A stretch of 64,000 nt of DNA from Marivita sp. GTDB lineage: Bacteria > Pseudomonadota > Alphaproteobacteria > Rhodobacterales > Rhodobacteraceae. The stretch covers positions 82,598 through 146,597 of the forward strand of contig NZ_JALEGT010000010.1 of assembly GCF_022763305.1 (NCBI RefSeq), in the 5' to 3' direction. Shown here in pieces: positions 27,246 to 37,032 of the stretch (within the stretch, counting starts at the first letter, position 1; each line of letters begins with the position of its first letter). A program made the position numbers and the translations under genes. The notes below the pieces were generated by a model that saw only the letters and a program-made list of their open reading frames with translations, was not told where the DNA came from and ran no database searches.

Positions 27246-27611
27246 TCAGGCTGCAGACAGCTTCCAGTTGGCAACGGCACTCTTCAGCGCGTTCGAAGCC
27301 GAATTGAATTCGGTGTCGAGCATCTCCAGCGCCGCGTTTTGCTGGCCTTGCGCCACCATGTCGGCGATGCGGCCGGCGCATTTGTGGAACGAGGCATGCA
27401 GTTCGATGGTCTCGCGCGCCTGCGGAAGATCGCGGACAGCGGCCGGAAGGCCGTCAAGCCAACGCCCGAAATCGCAGACATGACAATCGCCGGCCTTTTC
27501 AATCACATCCGAATGTTCGCCCTTCATGGCGGCCATCCGAAGGCGGAGCTTCCATGCACCATGGGCTCCGATGGCATCGGTCAATTTCGAGTAGAGGTCT
27601 GCGTTAGTCAT
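27246..27611 (-). CDS. Stand-alone CZB (chemoreceptor zinc-binding) domain protein
   Basis: 121 residues made up almost wholly of a CZB domain: His17 in AHGAWKLRL, Cys46 in CHVCDFGRW, and His72/His76 in HASFHKC are the expected zinc ligands. CZB domains sense zinc or hypochlorite redox state when attached to chemoreceptors or cyclases; here there is no output domain. AAGGA before ATG 27611 sets the start; an upstream in-frame extension to 27977 overlaps the opposite gene and is rejected. It lies antisense within the XpaC/TelA cluster. Confidence 0.88.
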   Translation of the reverse strand: MTNADLYSKLTDAIGAHGAWKLRLRMAAMKGEHSDVIEKAGDCHVCDFGRWLDGLPAAVRDLPQARETIELHASFHKCAGRIADMVAQGQQNAALEMLDTEFNSASNALKSAVANWKLSAA

Positions 27612-27688
27612 GATAAATCCTTGTTGTCTGACGTACGCCCCTTGAACGACCTCGGCCGCCGTCGATTTAGGCACTGAGACAATATGGC

Positions 27689-28780
27689 ATGACCGAAGCA
27701 CATCACCGTTTTCCTTGCGATCAATGCGGCGCCGATCTGCGGTTCGATCCGGAGAGCAGCCAGATGCTTTGCGATCACTGCGGCGCGACCCATGATATTG
27801 CCGGCACCGGGCCATGGGCCGGTGGGGCCATCCGCGAAATCGACTTTCAGGTCGCGATCGCGGACCAATTGCCGTCACAGGACATGGAAGAGACCCGCGT
27901 CTCCAAATGTCCGAACTGCGCAGCCCAGGTGGAATTCGACCCAGGTGTGCACGCCGCAGAATGCCCATTCTGTGCAACGCCGGTTGTGGCCGACACCGGG
28001 GCCAATCGCCATATCAAGCCCAAGGGTTTGCTGCCCTTCGCTCTTGACGAGAAGGACGCGCGCAAGGCGATGACCGATTGGTTGGGGCGGCTCTGGTTCG
28101 CGCCCAACGGGTTGCAGGACTATACGCGCAAGGGCCGCAAGATGACTGGCATCTATGTGCCCTATTGGACGTTCGACGCGGATACCCGGTCCTCCTATCG
28201 GGGCGAGCAAGGGACCGTCTATCACGAAAACCGACGCGTCGTGCGCAACGGCAAGACAGAAACCATCCGTGTCGCCAAGGTGCGCTGGCGTCCGGCGTCG
28301 GGACAGGTCGCGCGCTTCTTCGACGATGTGCTGGTGCTGGCATCGCGCTCTTTGCCCAAACGCTATACCGATGCGCTGGAGCCCTGGGACCTTTCTGCCC
28401 TCGAGCCGTATCAGCCGGAATACCTGGCCGGGTTCCGGGCCGAGGCCTACGCGGTCGAACTCACCGAGGGCTACGAGGAGGCGCGCGCGCACATGGACCG
28501 CGTCATCCTGCGTGACGTGAAGTTCGACATCGGCGGCGATCGACAGCGGGTCGATCATATCGACACCCGAATCTCGGATGTCACCTTCAAGCACATCCTG
28601 CTGCCAGTCTGGCTTGCCGCCTACAAGTATCGCGGCAAGACCTATCGCTTCGTCGTCAACGGGCGCACCGGGGCAGTTCAAGGCGAACGGCCCTGGTCCG
28701 CCTGGAAGATCGCCTTTGCGGTTGTCTTGGGCCTGATCTTGGCTGCTGGCGTCGGCTATGTCGCTGCGATAAACCAGTAA
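27689..28780 (+). CDS. Double zinc-ribbon, C-terminally anchored membrane protein
   Basis: 363 residues. Two zinc ribbons lie at the N terminus: CDQCG...CDHCG (about 10-32) and CPNCA...CPFCA (about 73-95). The middle region has WLGRLWFAPNGLQ and IYVPYWTFDADT, and a hydrophobic helix (about 335-357) near the C terminus would anchor it. Relatives are often mislabelled as primosomal protein N'-like helicases, but no helicase motif is present. It diverges from the CZB gene and ends three bases from convergent fnrL. Confidence 0.82.
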   Translation: MTEAHHRFPCDQCGADLRFDPESSQMLCDHCGATHDIAGTGPWAGGAIREIDFQVAIADQLPSQDMEETRVSKCPNCAAQVEFDPGVHAAECPFCATPVVADTGANRHIKPKGLLPFALDEKDARKAMTDWLGRLWFAPNGLQDYTRKGRKMTGIYVPYWTFDADTRSSYRGEQGTVYHENRRVVRNGKTETIRVAKVRWRPASGQVARFFDDVLVLASRSLPKRYTDALEPWDLSALEPYQPEYLAGFRAEAYAVELTEGYEEARAHMDRVILRDVKFDIGGDRQRVDHIDTRISDVTFKHILLPVWLAAYKYRGKTYRFVVNGRTGAVQGERPWSAWKIAFAVVLGLILAAGVGYVAAINQ

Positions 28781-28783
28781 GGC

Positions 28784-29530
28784 TCAGACCAGCATCCCGC
28801 CATCCGTGTCGTCCCCGGCTTCTTCGAGAAGAACACTCATGTCCGGAACCGTGATGTGGCGCTTGCCCTCAAGCTGGATGATTCCGTCCTTCTTGAGCGC
28901 AGAGACCTGGCGCGACACGGTCTCGAGCGTCAGCCCGAGATAATCCGCCATCGCTTCTCGGGTCAGCGGCAGATCGAACGTGACGGGGCCATCCAGCCCG
29001 GCCATGTTGAGCGTCGCATCGCGGCGGGCAATGATCGACAGCAGCGACGCGATCTTTTCGCGCGCTGTCTTGCGCCCCAGCACCAGCATCCATTCCCGCG
29101 CGGCGTCCAGCTCGTCCAGCGTCATCTGCAAGAGGCGCTGCGCGATATGCGGCGTCCGCTCCATAAGATCCTCGAACGGGGCCTTGCGGAAGCAGCACAT
29201 GACCATATCCGTCGTCGCCACCACGTCATAAGCGGCGGTGGACCGGCCGGGACGCCCGACGAAATCGCTGGGCAGAAGAAGACCGACCATCTGGGTGCGC
29301 CCGTCTTCCATCGTCTGTGTGAGCGTCGCGATTCCCGATACGACCGACCCTACGAAATCCATGCGGTCGCCGGACCAGATCACTGTCTGTCCCGCTTCGA
29401 ATCGGCGGTAGTATTTGATGTCTTCCAATCGCGCCAACTCGTCCGACTCGCATCTGGCGCAAACGGCGCGGTGGCGGATCGGGCAATCGCTGCAATCCTG
29501 CGTGACGGAGAGGCTGTCTTCTTTCAACAT
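28784..29530 (-). CDS. fnrL: Crp/Fnr-type oxygen-sensing regulator FnrL
   Basis: About 248 residues. Cys13, Cys16, Cys24 and Cys27 in CSDCPIRHRAVCARC, plus the CC pair near 112, can supply the ligands of the oxygen-labile 4Fe-4S cluster. The recognition helix ETVSRQVSAL carries the FNR-type E..SR that reads TTGAT-N4-ATCAA. The sequence follows Rhodobacter FnrL closely from CPIRHRAVCARC to the C-terminal EEAGDD. ATG 29530 is preferred since the ATG at 29551 lies inside an FNR box. FNR sites at 4768, 9621 and 29541 are its probable targets. Confidence 0.93.
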   Translation of the reverse strand: MLKEDSLSVTQDCSDCPIRHRAVCARCESDELARLEDIKYYRRFEAGQTVIWSGDRMDFVGSVVSGIATLTQTMEDGRTQMVGLLLPSDFVGRPGRSTAAYDVVATTDMVMCCFRKAPFEDLMERTPHIAQRLLQMTLDELDAAREWMLVLGRKTAREKIASLLSIIARRDATLNMAGLDGPVTFDLPLTREAMADYLGLTLETVSRQVSALKKDGIIQLEGKRHITVPDMSVLLEEAGDDTDGGMLV

Positions 29531-29540
29531 GGGTCCGTTC

Positions 29541-29554
29541 TTGATCTGCATCAA
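29541..29554. promoter_or_regulatory. FNR/FnrL box between fnrL and hemN
   Basis: TTGATCTGCATCAA fits the FNR consensus exactly. It lies 11 bases upstream of the chosen fnrL start and about 37 bases before hemN. The position suggests activation of hemN and/or autoregulation of fnrL by blocking its promoter or start region. Confidence 0.88.
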
Positions 29555-29590
29555 TGCTGATGGTGGCGTGTGTGCCTTAATGCTATGCAC

Positions 29591-30946
29591 ATGGTCACTA
29601 GAACACAACTTTCCCGGTTGGGACTATTCGACGCGAAGGTACCTCGCTATACGAGTTACCCCACTTCGCCGCATTTCAAGAACGATGTCAAACCCGGGGA
29701 TTTTTCCGACTGGATCGAAGCGATCCCGGAAAACGGTGAGATTTCGCTGTACCTGCATGTACCGTTCTGCCGCCGATTGTGCTGGTTCTGTGCCTGCCGG
29801 ACCCAAGGGACCGCCAGTGGCGAGCCCGTGACCGCCTATGTCGAGACGCTCAAGGACGAATTGTCGCTGCTCAAGCGGCATTTGCCGAAGGGCGTGCGCC
29901 TGTCCCGCCTGCATTGGGGCGGCGGCACGCCCACGCTCCTGTCGCCGGATCATATGCGCGACCTGTCCGCGGCGGTGCGCGAAGTCGCGGATTTTGCCGA
30001 TAGCTATGAATTCTCGGTCGAGATCGACCCCAACGAGATCGACGCAGGCCGCCTTGATGCGCTGTTTGACAGCGGGATGAACCGGGCCTCCATCGGTGTG
30101 CAGGATTTCGATCCCGAGATCCAGAAAACCATCGGTCGCGAACAAAGCTTCGATACCACGAAGCGCGCGGTCGACATGATCCGTGATCGGGGTATCCAAA
30201 GCCTCAACGCCGACATTCTCTATGGTCTGCCGGACCAGACCCGCAGCAAGATCGTTGATTCGGTGCAGAAGCTGCTGTCGCTCTCGCCGGATCGCGTCGC
30301 GCTCTATGGTTATGCGCATGTGCCCTGGATGGCCAAACGCCAGCAGATGATTCCGTCAGACGCGCTTCCGCGCCCCGACGAACGGCTTGATCTGTTCGAA
30401 ACCGCGCGCAAGCTGTTTGTCTGGGACAATTACGAAGAAATCGGCATCGACCACTTCGCTACGCGCGAAGACGGGCTGTCCGTCGCCGCCTGCAACGGCA
30501 CCCTGCGCCGCAACTTCCAGGGTTACACCGACGACACGTCCGACGTGCTGGTCGGTCTTGGGGCGTCGTCGATCTCGAAGTTTCCGCAAGGCTATGCGCA
30601 GAACGCACCGGCCACGTCGGGTTACACCAAGGCGATCCGCGCACATGAATTCTCGACCGTTCGGGGCCACAGCTTTACCGAAGAGGACAAGCTGCGGGCC
30701 CGCATGATCGAAATGCTGATGTGCGATTTCCGCGTCGATACGGCCGAGCTTGTTCGGGACTACCAGACCACCGAAGCCGACGTGACCGCGATGCTCAGAC
30801 GCGCGAACGACGAATTCGAGAACCTGCTTGTCGTTGATGAGAGCGGCCTTTTTGTTCCGCCCGAAGCGCGCCCGCTGACCCGGATGATCGCCCGCAGTTT
30901 TGACGCCTACGACCTGTCCTCAGCCGGGCACAGTTCGGCGATCTAA
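29591..30946 (+). CDS. hemN: Oxygen-independent coproporphyrinogen III oxidase
   Basis: About 451 residues. Early VPRYTSYPTSPHF and the radical-SAM motif CRRLCWFCACRTQ (CxxxCxxC) identify HemN, which makes protoporphyrinogen IX without oxygen using SAM radicals. GGGTPTLL and the Tyr-rich C-terminal region follow. Start codons at 29585 and 29591 are both possible; no clear ribosome site decides. It is divergent from fnrL around an FNR box, and its stop overlaps the stop of the convergent ABC gene. Confidence 0.95.
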   Translation: MVTRTQLSRLGLFDAKVPRYTSYPTSPHFKNDVKPGDFSDWIEAIPENGEISLYLHVPFCRRLCWFCACRTQGTASGEPVTAYVETLKDELSLLKRHLPKGVRLSRLHWGGGTPTLLSPDHMRDLSAAVREVADFADSYEFSVEIDPNEIDAGRLDALFDSGMNRASIGVQDFDPEIQKTIGREQSFDTTKRAVDMIRDRGIQSLNADILYGLPDQTRSKIVDSVQKLLSLSPDRVALYGYAHVPWMAKRQQMIPSDALPRPDERLDLFETARKLFVWDNYEEIGIDHFATREDGLSVAACNGTLRRNFQGYTDDTSDVLVGLGASSISKFPQGYAQNAPATSGYTKAIRAHEFSTVRGHSFTEEDKLRARMIEMLMCDFRVDTAELVRDYQTTEADVTAMLRRANDEFENLLVVDESGLFVPPEARPLTRMIARSFDAYDLSSAGHSSAI

Positions 30947-32535
30947 CTGGCCAGATCGAAAGCCGCCGCCATCAGCGTGCGGGTGTAATCCGTCTGCGGG
31001 TTGCTGAACACGTCCTGCGCAGAGCCGTATTCGACCACATCGCCTGCTTTCATCACGATGACCTTGTGCGACATCGCGCGCACAACCTTCAGATCGTGAC
31101 TGATGAAGAGATAGGCCAGATCGTATTTCCGCTGCAAATCCCGCAGCAGGTTCACGATCTGCACCTGCACCGTCATGTCGAGCGCGGATGTCGGCTCGTC
31201 CAGCACCACAAGCTTGGGCCGCAGCACCATCGCACGGGCAATGGCGATCCGCTGTCGTTGACCACCGGAAAACTCGTGTGGGTAGCGGTGCATCGTGGCG
31301 GGGTCCAGACCGACCTCTGTCATGACCTCGGTCACAAGCTCCCGGTCCGACCGCCCGTCCGGCGACCCATGCACACCCAACCCCTCGGCGATGATCTGCT
31401 CGCAGGTCATCCGCGGGCTGAGGCTGCCATAGGGGTCCTGGAACACGATCTGCATCTCGCTGCGCAACCGCCGCAACTCGCGCGTCGACCAGTTGCGCAC
31501 GTTCTGCCCGCGATAGGTGATCCCGCCTTCCGACTGGATCAACCGCATGATCGCCAGCGCCAGCGTCGTCTTGCCGGACCCGGACTCGCCAACGATGCCC
31601 ACGGTTTCGCCCGCGCGCACCGCGATGGTCGCATCGTTGACGGCCTTCACATAGCCGACGGTGCGCTTGAGGAAACCCTGCTGAATCGGGAACCAGATCT
31701 TGAGGTTGTCCGTCCGCGCTATTTCTTCGGCACCTTCGCGGACCGGATCAGGGACACCGGTGGACTCGGCACTCAACAGCATCTGCGTGTAAGGATGCTG
31801 CGGATTACGGAAAATCTCGGCGGTCTTGCCGCTCTCGACGATCTCGCCGTCCTTCATCACGCAGACCCGATCCGCGATCTTGCGCACAATGCCAAGGTCA
31901 TGGGTGATGAAAAGCAGGCTCATGTCCTCGGCCTGTTTCAGATCCGCCAGAAGCTGCAGGATCTGCGCCTGGATGGTCACGTCTAAAGCCGTCGTCGGCT
32001 CGTCCGCGATCAGCAGCTCAGGCCCGTTCGCCAGCGCCATCGCGATCATCACACGCTGCCTTTGCCCGCCGGACAATTGATGCGGATAGGCACCCAACCG
32101 GCTTTCGGGGTCACGGATGCCGACCTTGTTCAAAAGCTCGATGATCCGCGTCCGCGCCGCCTCTCCGGCCAGCCCCTGATGCAGCGCCAGTGACTCAGCC
32201 AACTGCTTTTCCAGCGTGTGCAGCGGATTGAGCGAGGTCATCGGTTCCTGGAAGATGAAGCTGATGTCATTGCCCCGGATGCGCCGCAACTGCGCATCAT
32301 CCGCCCCGACCATTTCTTCGCCGTTGTACAGCACCGATCCCCCGACCCGCGCGGACTCGCCCAGCAGCGAAACGGTCGACAGCGCCGTGACCGACTTGCC
32401 CGACCCGGATTCGCCCACCAGCGCTACGGTCTCTCCGCGTTCGATATGGAACGACACGCCCTTGACCGCAGGCACGGTATGCCCGTCCTGCCGGAAGCCA
32501 ACGGTCAGGTTTTTCACCTCGAGGATGCGGCTCAT
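30943..32535 (-). CDS. yejF: Fused ATP-binding protein of a YejABEF-type peptide ABC importer
   Basis: 530 residues with two complete ABC domains. Walker A GESGSGKS (about 39-46) and LSGGQRQR in the first half; GESGSGKT and [15 protein letters not shown] in the second. This DppD-DppF fusion powers uptake of oligopeptides or microcin-C-like compounds. It overlaps yejE by four bases (ATGA) and converges with hemN. Confidence 0.92.
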   Translation of the reverse strand: MSRILEVKNLTVGFRQDGHTVPAVKGVSFHIERGETVALVGESGSGKSVTALSTVSLLGESARVGGSVLYNGEEMVGADDAQLRRIRGNDISFIFQEPMTSLNPLHTLEKQLAESLALHQGLAGEAARTRIIELLNKVGIRDPESRLGAYPHQLSGGQRQRVMIAMALANGPELLIADEPTTALDVTIQAQILQLLADLKQAEDMSLLFITHDLGIVRKIADRVCVMKDGEIVESGKTAEIFRNPQHPYTQMLLSAESTGVPDPVREGAEEIARTDNLKIWFPIQQGFLKRTVGYVKAVNDATIAVRAGETVGIVGESGSGKTTLALAIMRLIQSEGGITYRGQNVRNWSTRELRRLRSEMQIVFQDPYGSLSPRMTCEQIIAEGLGVHGSPDGRSDRELVTEVMTEVGLDPATMHRYPHEFSGGQRQRIAIARAMVLRPKLVVLDEPTSALDMTVQVQIVNLLRDLQRKYDLAYLFISHDLKVVRAMSHKVIVMKAGDVVEYGSAQDVFSNPQTDYTRTLMAAAFDLAS

Positions 32536-33722
32536 GTAAACGTCTTTCTCGGATCAAACGCGTCGCGCACGCCTTCGAAGATGAACACCAGCAGCGAGAG
32601 CATCAGCGCAAACACGAAGAACGCGGTAAAGCCCAGCCACGGCGCTTGCAGGTTCTGCTTGGCCTGAAGCGTCAACTCCCCCAGCGACGGGGCCGACGAC
32701 GGCAGACCGAACCCAAGGAAGTCCAGACCGGCCAGCGTGCTGATCGTGCCCGTCACGATGAAGGGCAGCATGGTCAATGTCGCCACCATCGCGTTGGGCA
32801 GCATGTGCCGGAACATGATCGTCGTGTTCGAAACGCCCAGGGCCTTTGCCGCCCGCACATATTCAAGGTTCCGCGCCCGCAGGAATTCCGCCCGGACCAC
32901 GCCCACAAGAGCGGTCCAGCCGAACAGCACTGTCAGGAATACAAGGAGCCAGAAACTTCGCCCCAATATCGCGAACAGGATGATGATGATGTAAAGCGAC
33001 GGCGTCGACGACCATATCTCGATCACCCGCTGGAAGATCAGGTCAAGCCACCCGCCGAAATACCCCTGCAAGGCACCCGCGACGATCCCTACAACGCTGG
33101 CCAGCACCGTCACGATCAGGGTGAAGAAGATCGACAGTCGAAACCCGTAGATGACCCGCGCCATCACATCGCGCTTGGTGTCATCCGTGCCCAGCCAGTT
33201 CTGCTCGTTCGGGGGCAGGGGGGCTGCACCGGGGCGGTCCACCGGGGTCTGGTAATCATAGGGAATGATCGGCCAGATCGACCAGCCCTTGTAGAAATCG
33301 CCATCCAGAATGACGCCCTGATCAACCTGTTCGATCAATCCTTCGGGGTCGTCAAAGCATTCCTCAAGCCCGCCTGTGCGGATCAGACATTGCACCTCGG
33401 GGTCACGATAGGCCGCCTCTGTGCGGAAATCCCCGCCGAATTCTGTTTCGGCGTAGAAGTTGAAGATCGGGGTGTAAAACTCGCCGCGATACTGCACGAG
33501 GATCGGTTTGTCGTTGGCGATGAATTCGGCAAAGAGCGACAGCCCGAACAGCACGCAGAAAATGATCAGCGACCAGAACGCCCGGCGATTGCGCTTGAAG
33601 TTGTTCCAGCGCCGCTGATTGAGCGGTGACAGCGTGAACCGGCTGCGCGCCGGGGCAACCGCCACTGCCGGGCTGGGCTCGGTCACGATATCGCGGTCGT
33701 TCGGTTCGGGATTGGCCGCCAT
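32532..33722 (-). CDS. yejE: ABC importer permease, YejE-type
   Basis: 396 residues. After a proline-rich cytoplasmic N terminus, the first span (about 47-67) is followed by a large periplasmic segment and then the BPD transport module with about five spans; the EAA loop is near VRAAKALGVSNTTIMFRHML. It pairs with YejB to form the channel. It is longer than the DppC subunit because of the periplasmic insert, as is usual for YejE. Confidence 0.92.
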   Translation of the reverse strand: MAANPEPNDRDIVTEPSPAVAVAPARSRFTLSPLNQRRWNNFKRNRRAFWSLIIFCVLFGLSLFAEFIANDKPILVQYRGEFYTPIFNFYAETEFGGDFRTEAAYRDPEVQCLIRTGGLEECFDDPEGLIEQVDQGVILDGDFYKGWSIWPIIPYDYQTPVDRPGAAPLPPNEQNWLGTDDTKRDVMARVIYGFRLSIFFTLIVTVLASVVGIVAGALQGYFGGWLDLIFQRVIEIWSSTPSLYIIIILFAILGRSFWLLVFLTVLFGWTALVGVVRAEFLRARNLEYVRAAKALGVSNTTIMFRHMLPNAMVATLTMLPFIVTGTISTLAGLDFLGFGLPSSAPSLGELTLQAKQNLQAPWLGFTAFFVFALMLSLLVFIFEGVRDAFDPRKTFT

Positions 33723-33725
33723 GCG

Positions 33726-34886
33726 TCAGCCCTCCCGCTTCTCGAAGTCGATGCGCGGATCGACCAGCACATACATCAGGTCCGACAGGATACCCACGAC
33801 CAGCCCGATCAGCCCGAACACGAACAGCGTGCCAAAGATCACCGGATAGTCCCGCGCCACCGCCGCCTCGAACCCAAGCCGCCCCAGACCATCAAGCGAG
33901 AAAATCGTCTCAATGATCAGCGAGCCAGAGAAGAAGACACCGATGAACACCGCCGGAAAGCCCGCGATGACGATCAGCATCGCGTTGCGGAACACGTGCC
34001 CGTAAAGCACCTTCCGTTCGGCCAGCCCCTTGGCCCGCGCCGTCATCACGTACTGCTTCTTGATCTCGTCCAGAAAGCTGTTTTTCGTCAGCAGTGTCAG
34101 GGTCGCGAATGCCGAAATGGTCGAGGCCAGAACCGGCAGCGTGATGTGCCAGAAATAATCCGCGATCTTGCCGAAGAGGGTCAGTTCATCCCAGTTTTCC
34201 GAGGTCAGCCCCCTGAGCGGGAATATCTGGAAATACGACCCACCCGCAAACAGCACCAGCAACAGGATCGCAAACAGGAAGCCCGGGATCGCATAGGCCA
34301 CGATGATCGCGGCCGACGTATAGGTGTCGAACGATGTCCCATCCTTGACCGCCTTGCGGATGCCCAGCGGGATCGACACGATATAGGCGATGACCGTGGA
34401 CCACAGGCCCAGCGTGATCGACACCGGCATCTTTTCCAGCACCAGTTCCATCACCCCGATGGACCGGAAATAGCTCTCTCCGAAATCCAGCCGGATATAG
34501 TTCCACATCATGATGCCAAATCGTTCGACCGCGCCGATGTCTTCCTTCTGACAGGCCGGTTCATCCAGATCAGGCTCTCCGGTAAAGCCGTCCTCGCAGA
34601 CGATCCGGGCAAAGCCGAACTCGATTTCCAGCGTTTCGATGAATTCCTTCGGAAGACCCCGCGCGCCGATATAGTCGCTGTCCGATCCAAAGGTTTCCTC
34701 GGCATTCTGGTTGCCGCCGCCATCGCCCGAAAAGCTTGAAAACACGTCGCCTTCGCCCTGAAACCGCGCAAGCGTCTGCTCGATCGGTCCGCCGGGGACG
34801 AATTGCGTCAGGGCAAAATTGATGACCATGATCCCGAACAACGTCGGAATGATCAGCAACAGCCGTCGAAGGATATAGGCGCCCAA
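33726..34886 (-). CDS. yejB: ABC importer permease, YejB-type
   Basis: 386 residues starting [19 protein letters not shown], the typical DppB/YejB N-terminal span. A periplasmic acidic region (about 45-130) precedes the permease domain; the coupling loop includes [19 protein letters not shown]. It lies three bases from yejE and seven from yejA, forming one operon. Confidence 0.92.
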   Translation of the reverse strand: MGAYILRRLLLIIPTLFGIMVINFALTQFVPGGPIEQTLARFQGEGDVFSSFSGDGGGNQNAEETFGSDSDYIGARGLPKEFIETLEIEFGFARIVCEDGFTGEPDLDEPACQKEDIGAVERFGIMMWNYIRLDFGESYFRSIGVMELVLEKMPVSITLGLWSTVIAYIVSIPLGIRKAVKDGTSFDTYTSAAIIVAYAIPGFLFAILLLVLFAGGSYFQIFPLRGLTSENWDELTLFGKIADYFWHITLPVLASTISAFATLTLLTKNSFLDEIKKQYVMTARAKGLAERKVLYGHVFRNAMLIVIAGFPAVFIGVFFSGSLIIETIFSLDGLGRLGFEAAVARDYPVIFGTLFVFGLIGLVVGILSDLMYVLVDPRIDFEKREG

Positions 34887-34893
34887 GGGTCTC

Positions 34894-36846
34894 TTACCTC
34901 AACGCGCCAGCGGCCTTGAGGGCCTCGTATTTCTCTTCGTTGAACCACCAGAAATCGAGAACGCCAATGCCCAACGGCGGCAGCTCTTCGGGGTGTTCGA
35001 ACATGTCATAATAGGCAATCCAGTATTCCGGCACATAGCCCGCATGGGCGATCACCCGCTCGTAGCGTAAGGCGCGGTCCAGCGCCATCATCGCCGTGAC
35101 TTCGGCTTCCCGCGATTCCGCATTCAGCGCCGCTTCGATGATCGCATCGACCATCGGGCTGCGCAGCGCCGACGGGTTCCATGACGACACCTCTGCCGTT
35201 TCCGAACCGAACAACTGCTTGAGCCCCGTCCCGATGGTCGAAAACGTCTGCATCGATGTCTGGATCAGGTCGTAATCCTTGTCGAGGAACCGCTGCTGCC
35301 CTTGCGCGGAATCCACCGCGTTGGCGTTCACTTCGATGCCCCAGTCGCGCAGGGTGTTCACATAGGTCTCGATGGTCGCCTGCCGTGTGTCGTCCCATGT
35401 CGACAGAACAAGGAAATCCAGCGACATCTGCTCGCCCGCCTCGTTCACCATCCGGCCCTGATCGTCGACCGTCCAGCCTTCCTCGGCCAGCATCCGCAGC
35501 GCGGTGCGCTTGTTGCGGCGATCCACCGGCGTGTCCTTGTCCGACGTGTGCGGCATCACAACCGGCTCGGTCAGCATTTCGGGCGGCACCACGTCGCCCA
35601 AAGCCTGCAGGAAGGCCAGCTCCTCACCCTGAGGCACGTCCTTGGCTTCCCATTCCTGACCTTCGGCAAAGGAACTGCGCTGGGTCGTCAGATCGAATTC
35701 CAGCGACTCGCGCGTCCATTCAAAGTTGAACGCCAGCGTCAGCGCATGGCGCACATTGCGATTGTCGACCGGAGACCGCAACGTGTTGAAAATGATCCCG
35801 GAATTCAGCGGTGCGGTCTGGTCGGGCAGGGATTTGCGCACCGCATGCCCCTCTTCCAGAGCGGGGAATTCATAACCCGTCGCCCATCGCTTGCTCGAAC
35901 CCTCGGAACGGAACGTGTACTCGCCCGCCTTGAACGCTTCGAATTCGGCGGTCGCGTCGGCGAAATACTCAATCCGGATTCGGTCGAAATTGTGCCGCCC
36001 CACATTGACCGGATGATCCCAGCCCCAGTAATTCGGGTTCCGCTCGTAGACGACGTAGCGGTTGAACTCGTAATCGCCCACCTGGTACGGCCCCGATCCC
36101 ATCGGCGACAGAACCGACGGCTCGTCCAGCCGTTCGCCGGTTTCCTTGTACCACTCTTCGGACAGCACGATCATCCCGCCCACCTGGCTGATCAGCGACC
36201 GGCGCGAAATCCCGTCCACGAACTTGTAGCGCAGCGTCAGGTCATCGATCACCTCGACCCCTTCGATCCGCTCGCTCACCGAGCGCGAGAACGACCGGAT
36301 GCCTTGTTCGATGAACAGGTTGAAGGTAAAGGCTGCGTCCTGTGCCCGCAGCGGCGCACCGTTGCGGAACACCACGTCGTCCCGCAGGTGGAAGACGCAC
36401 CATTCCTTGGACTTCGGGTATTCCACTTCACGTGCGATCAGGCAGTACTGGTCGGTCAGGGAGTCCGCCGGAACCGCCGTCCCGAACGTGTCGCCGGCCA
36501 GCAGGGATTCCCCCACAACATCCGAATTTGTCTGCGGGTTGCCGCGCCACGCCCAGCGGTTGAAGCCATCGAACGTGCCCCGCGCGCTCAGCACGATTTC
36601 CCCGCCCTTGGGCGCATTCGGGTTCACGTAGTTGAAGTGACTGAAATCAGGCGGATATTTCAGATCCCCGAAATATGAATAGCCATGCGCGCGAATGATC
36701 TCGTCTCCGGCTGCGGAATGACTTTCGGCAAAGGCCAGAGAACCAGCGCCACCCGCACCTGCCGCGACGGCGCTCCCGCCCAACAGTTGCAGCGTTTGTC
36801 GACGGTTGAGGTCAGCAAAGGATGGACGGCCAGGTCTGTTGGGCAT
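34894..36846 (-). CDS. yejA: Extracellular solute-binding protein, YejA-type
   Basis: 650 residues of the SBP_bac_5 family. A Tat-type signal ([11 protein letters not shown] with Arg15-Arg16) and AFAES cleavage region point to folded export. The mature protein shows the family features [15 protein letters not shown] and VGESLLAGD. It binds peptides in the periplasm and hands them to YejBE. It is the first gene of the yejABEF operon, with a terminator-bearing gap before the cytochrome c gene. Confidence 0.93.
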   Translation of the reverse strand: MPNRPGRPSFADLNRRQTLQLLGGSAVAAGAGGAGSLAFAESHSAAGDEIIRAHGYSYFGDLKYPPDFSHFNYVNPNAPKGGEIVLSARGTFDGFNRWAWRGNPQTNSDVVGESLLAGDTFGTAVPADSLTDQYCLIAREVEYPKSKEWCVFHLRDDVVFRNGAPLRAQDAAFTFNLFIEQGIRSFSRSVSERIEGVEVIDDLTLRYKFVDGISRRSLISQVGGMIVLSEEWYKETGERLDEPSVLSPMGSGPYQVGDYEFNRYVVYERNPNYWGWDHPVNVGRHNFDRIRIEYFADATAEFEAFKAGEYTFRSEGSSKRWATGYEFPALEEGHAVRKSLPDQTAPLNSGIIFNTLRSPVDNRNVRHALTLAFNFEWTRESLEFDLTTQRSSFAEGQEWEAKDVPQGEELAFLQALGDVVPPEMLTEPVVMPHTSDKDTPVDRRNKRTALRMLAEEGWTVDDQGRMVNEAGEQMSLDFLVLSTWDDTRQATIETYVNTLRDWGIEVNANAVDSAQGQQRFLDKDYDLIQTSMQTFSTIGTGLKQLFGSETAEVSSWNPSALRSPMVDAIIEAALNAESREAEVTAMMALDRALRYERVIAHAGYVPEYWIAYYDMFEHPEELPPLGIGVLDFWWFNEEKYEALKAAGALR

Positions 36847-36972
36847 GTTCGTGTCTCCGTAGCTCGTGTGTGCAGGTCTGCACCTCCATGTAAGCTAAAG
36901 AACGAATTTGCCCACATTCAAGGCGAGAATGCGCGACGCAGTCCCAAATACCGAAGGAAAAACGCGATTGTG

Positions 36973-37006
36973 AAAAAGAAAAGCCGCCGCCCGGTGGGGC
37001 AGCGGC
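36973..37006 (-). terminator. Rho-independent terminator of the cytochrome c gene
   Basis: On the minus strand GCCGCTGCCC pairs with GGGCGGCGGC around a four-base loop (CACC), followed by TTTTCTTTTT. It lies 27 bases after the cytochrome c stop and is the clearest intrinsic terminator in the window. Confidence 0.9.
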
Positions 37007-37032
37007 AAGATCATGCAACTCTGAATGTCGTA

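Noticed and set aside
27612..27977. N-terminal extension of the CZB protein
   Set aside because: It overlaps the zinc-ribbon gene on the other strand; AAGGA at 27611 marks the true start.
35302..36678. Open frame of 458 codons opposite yejA
   Set aside because: Antisense to a recognised binding protein; no ribosome site or domain.
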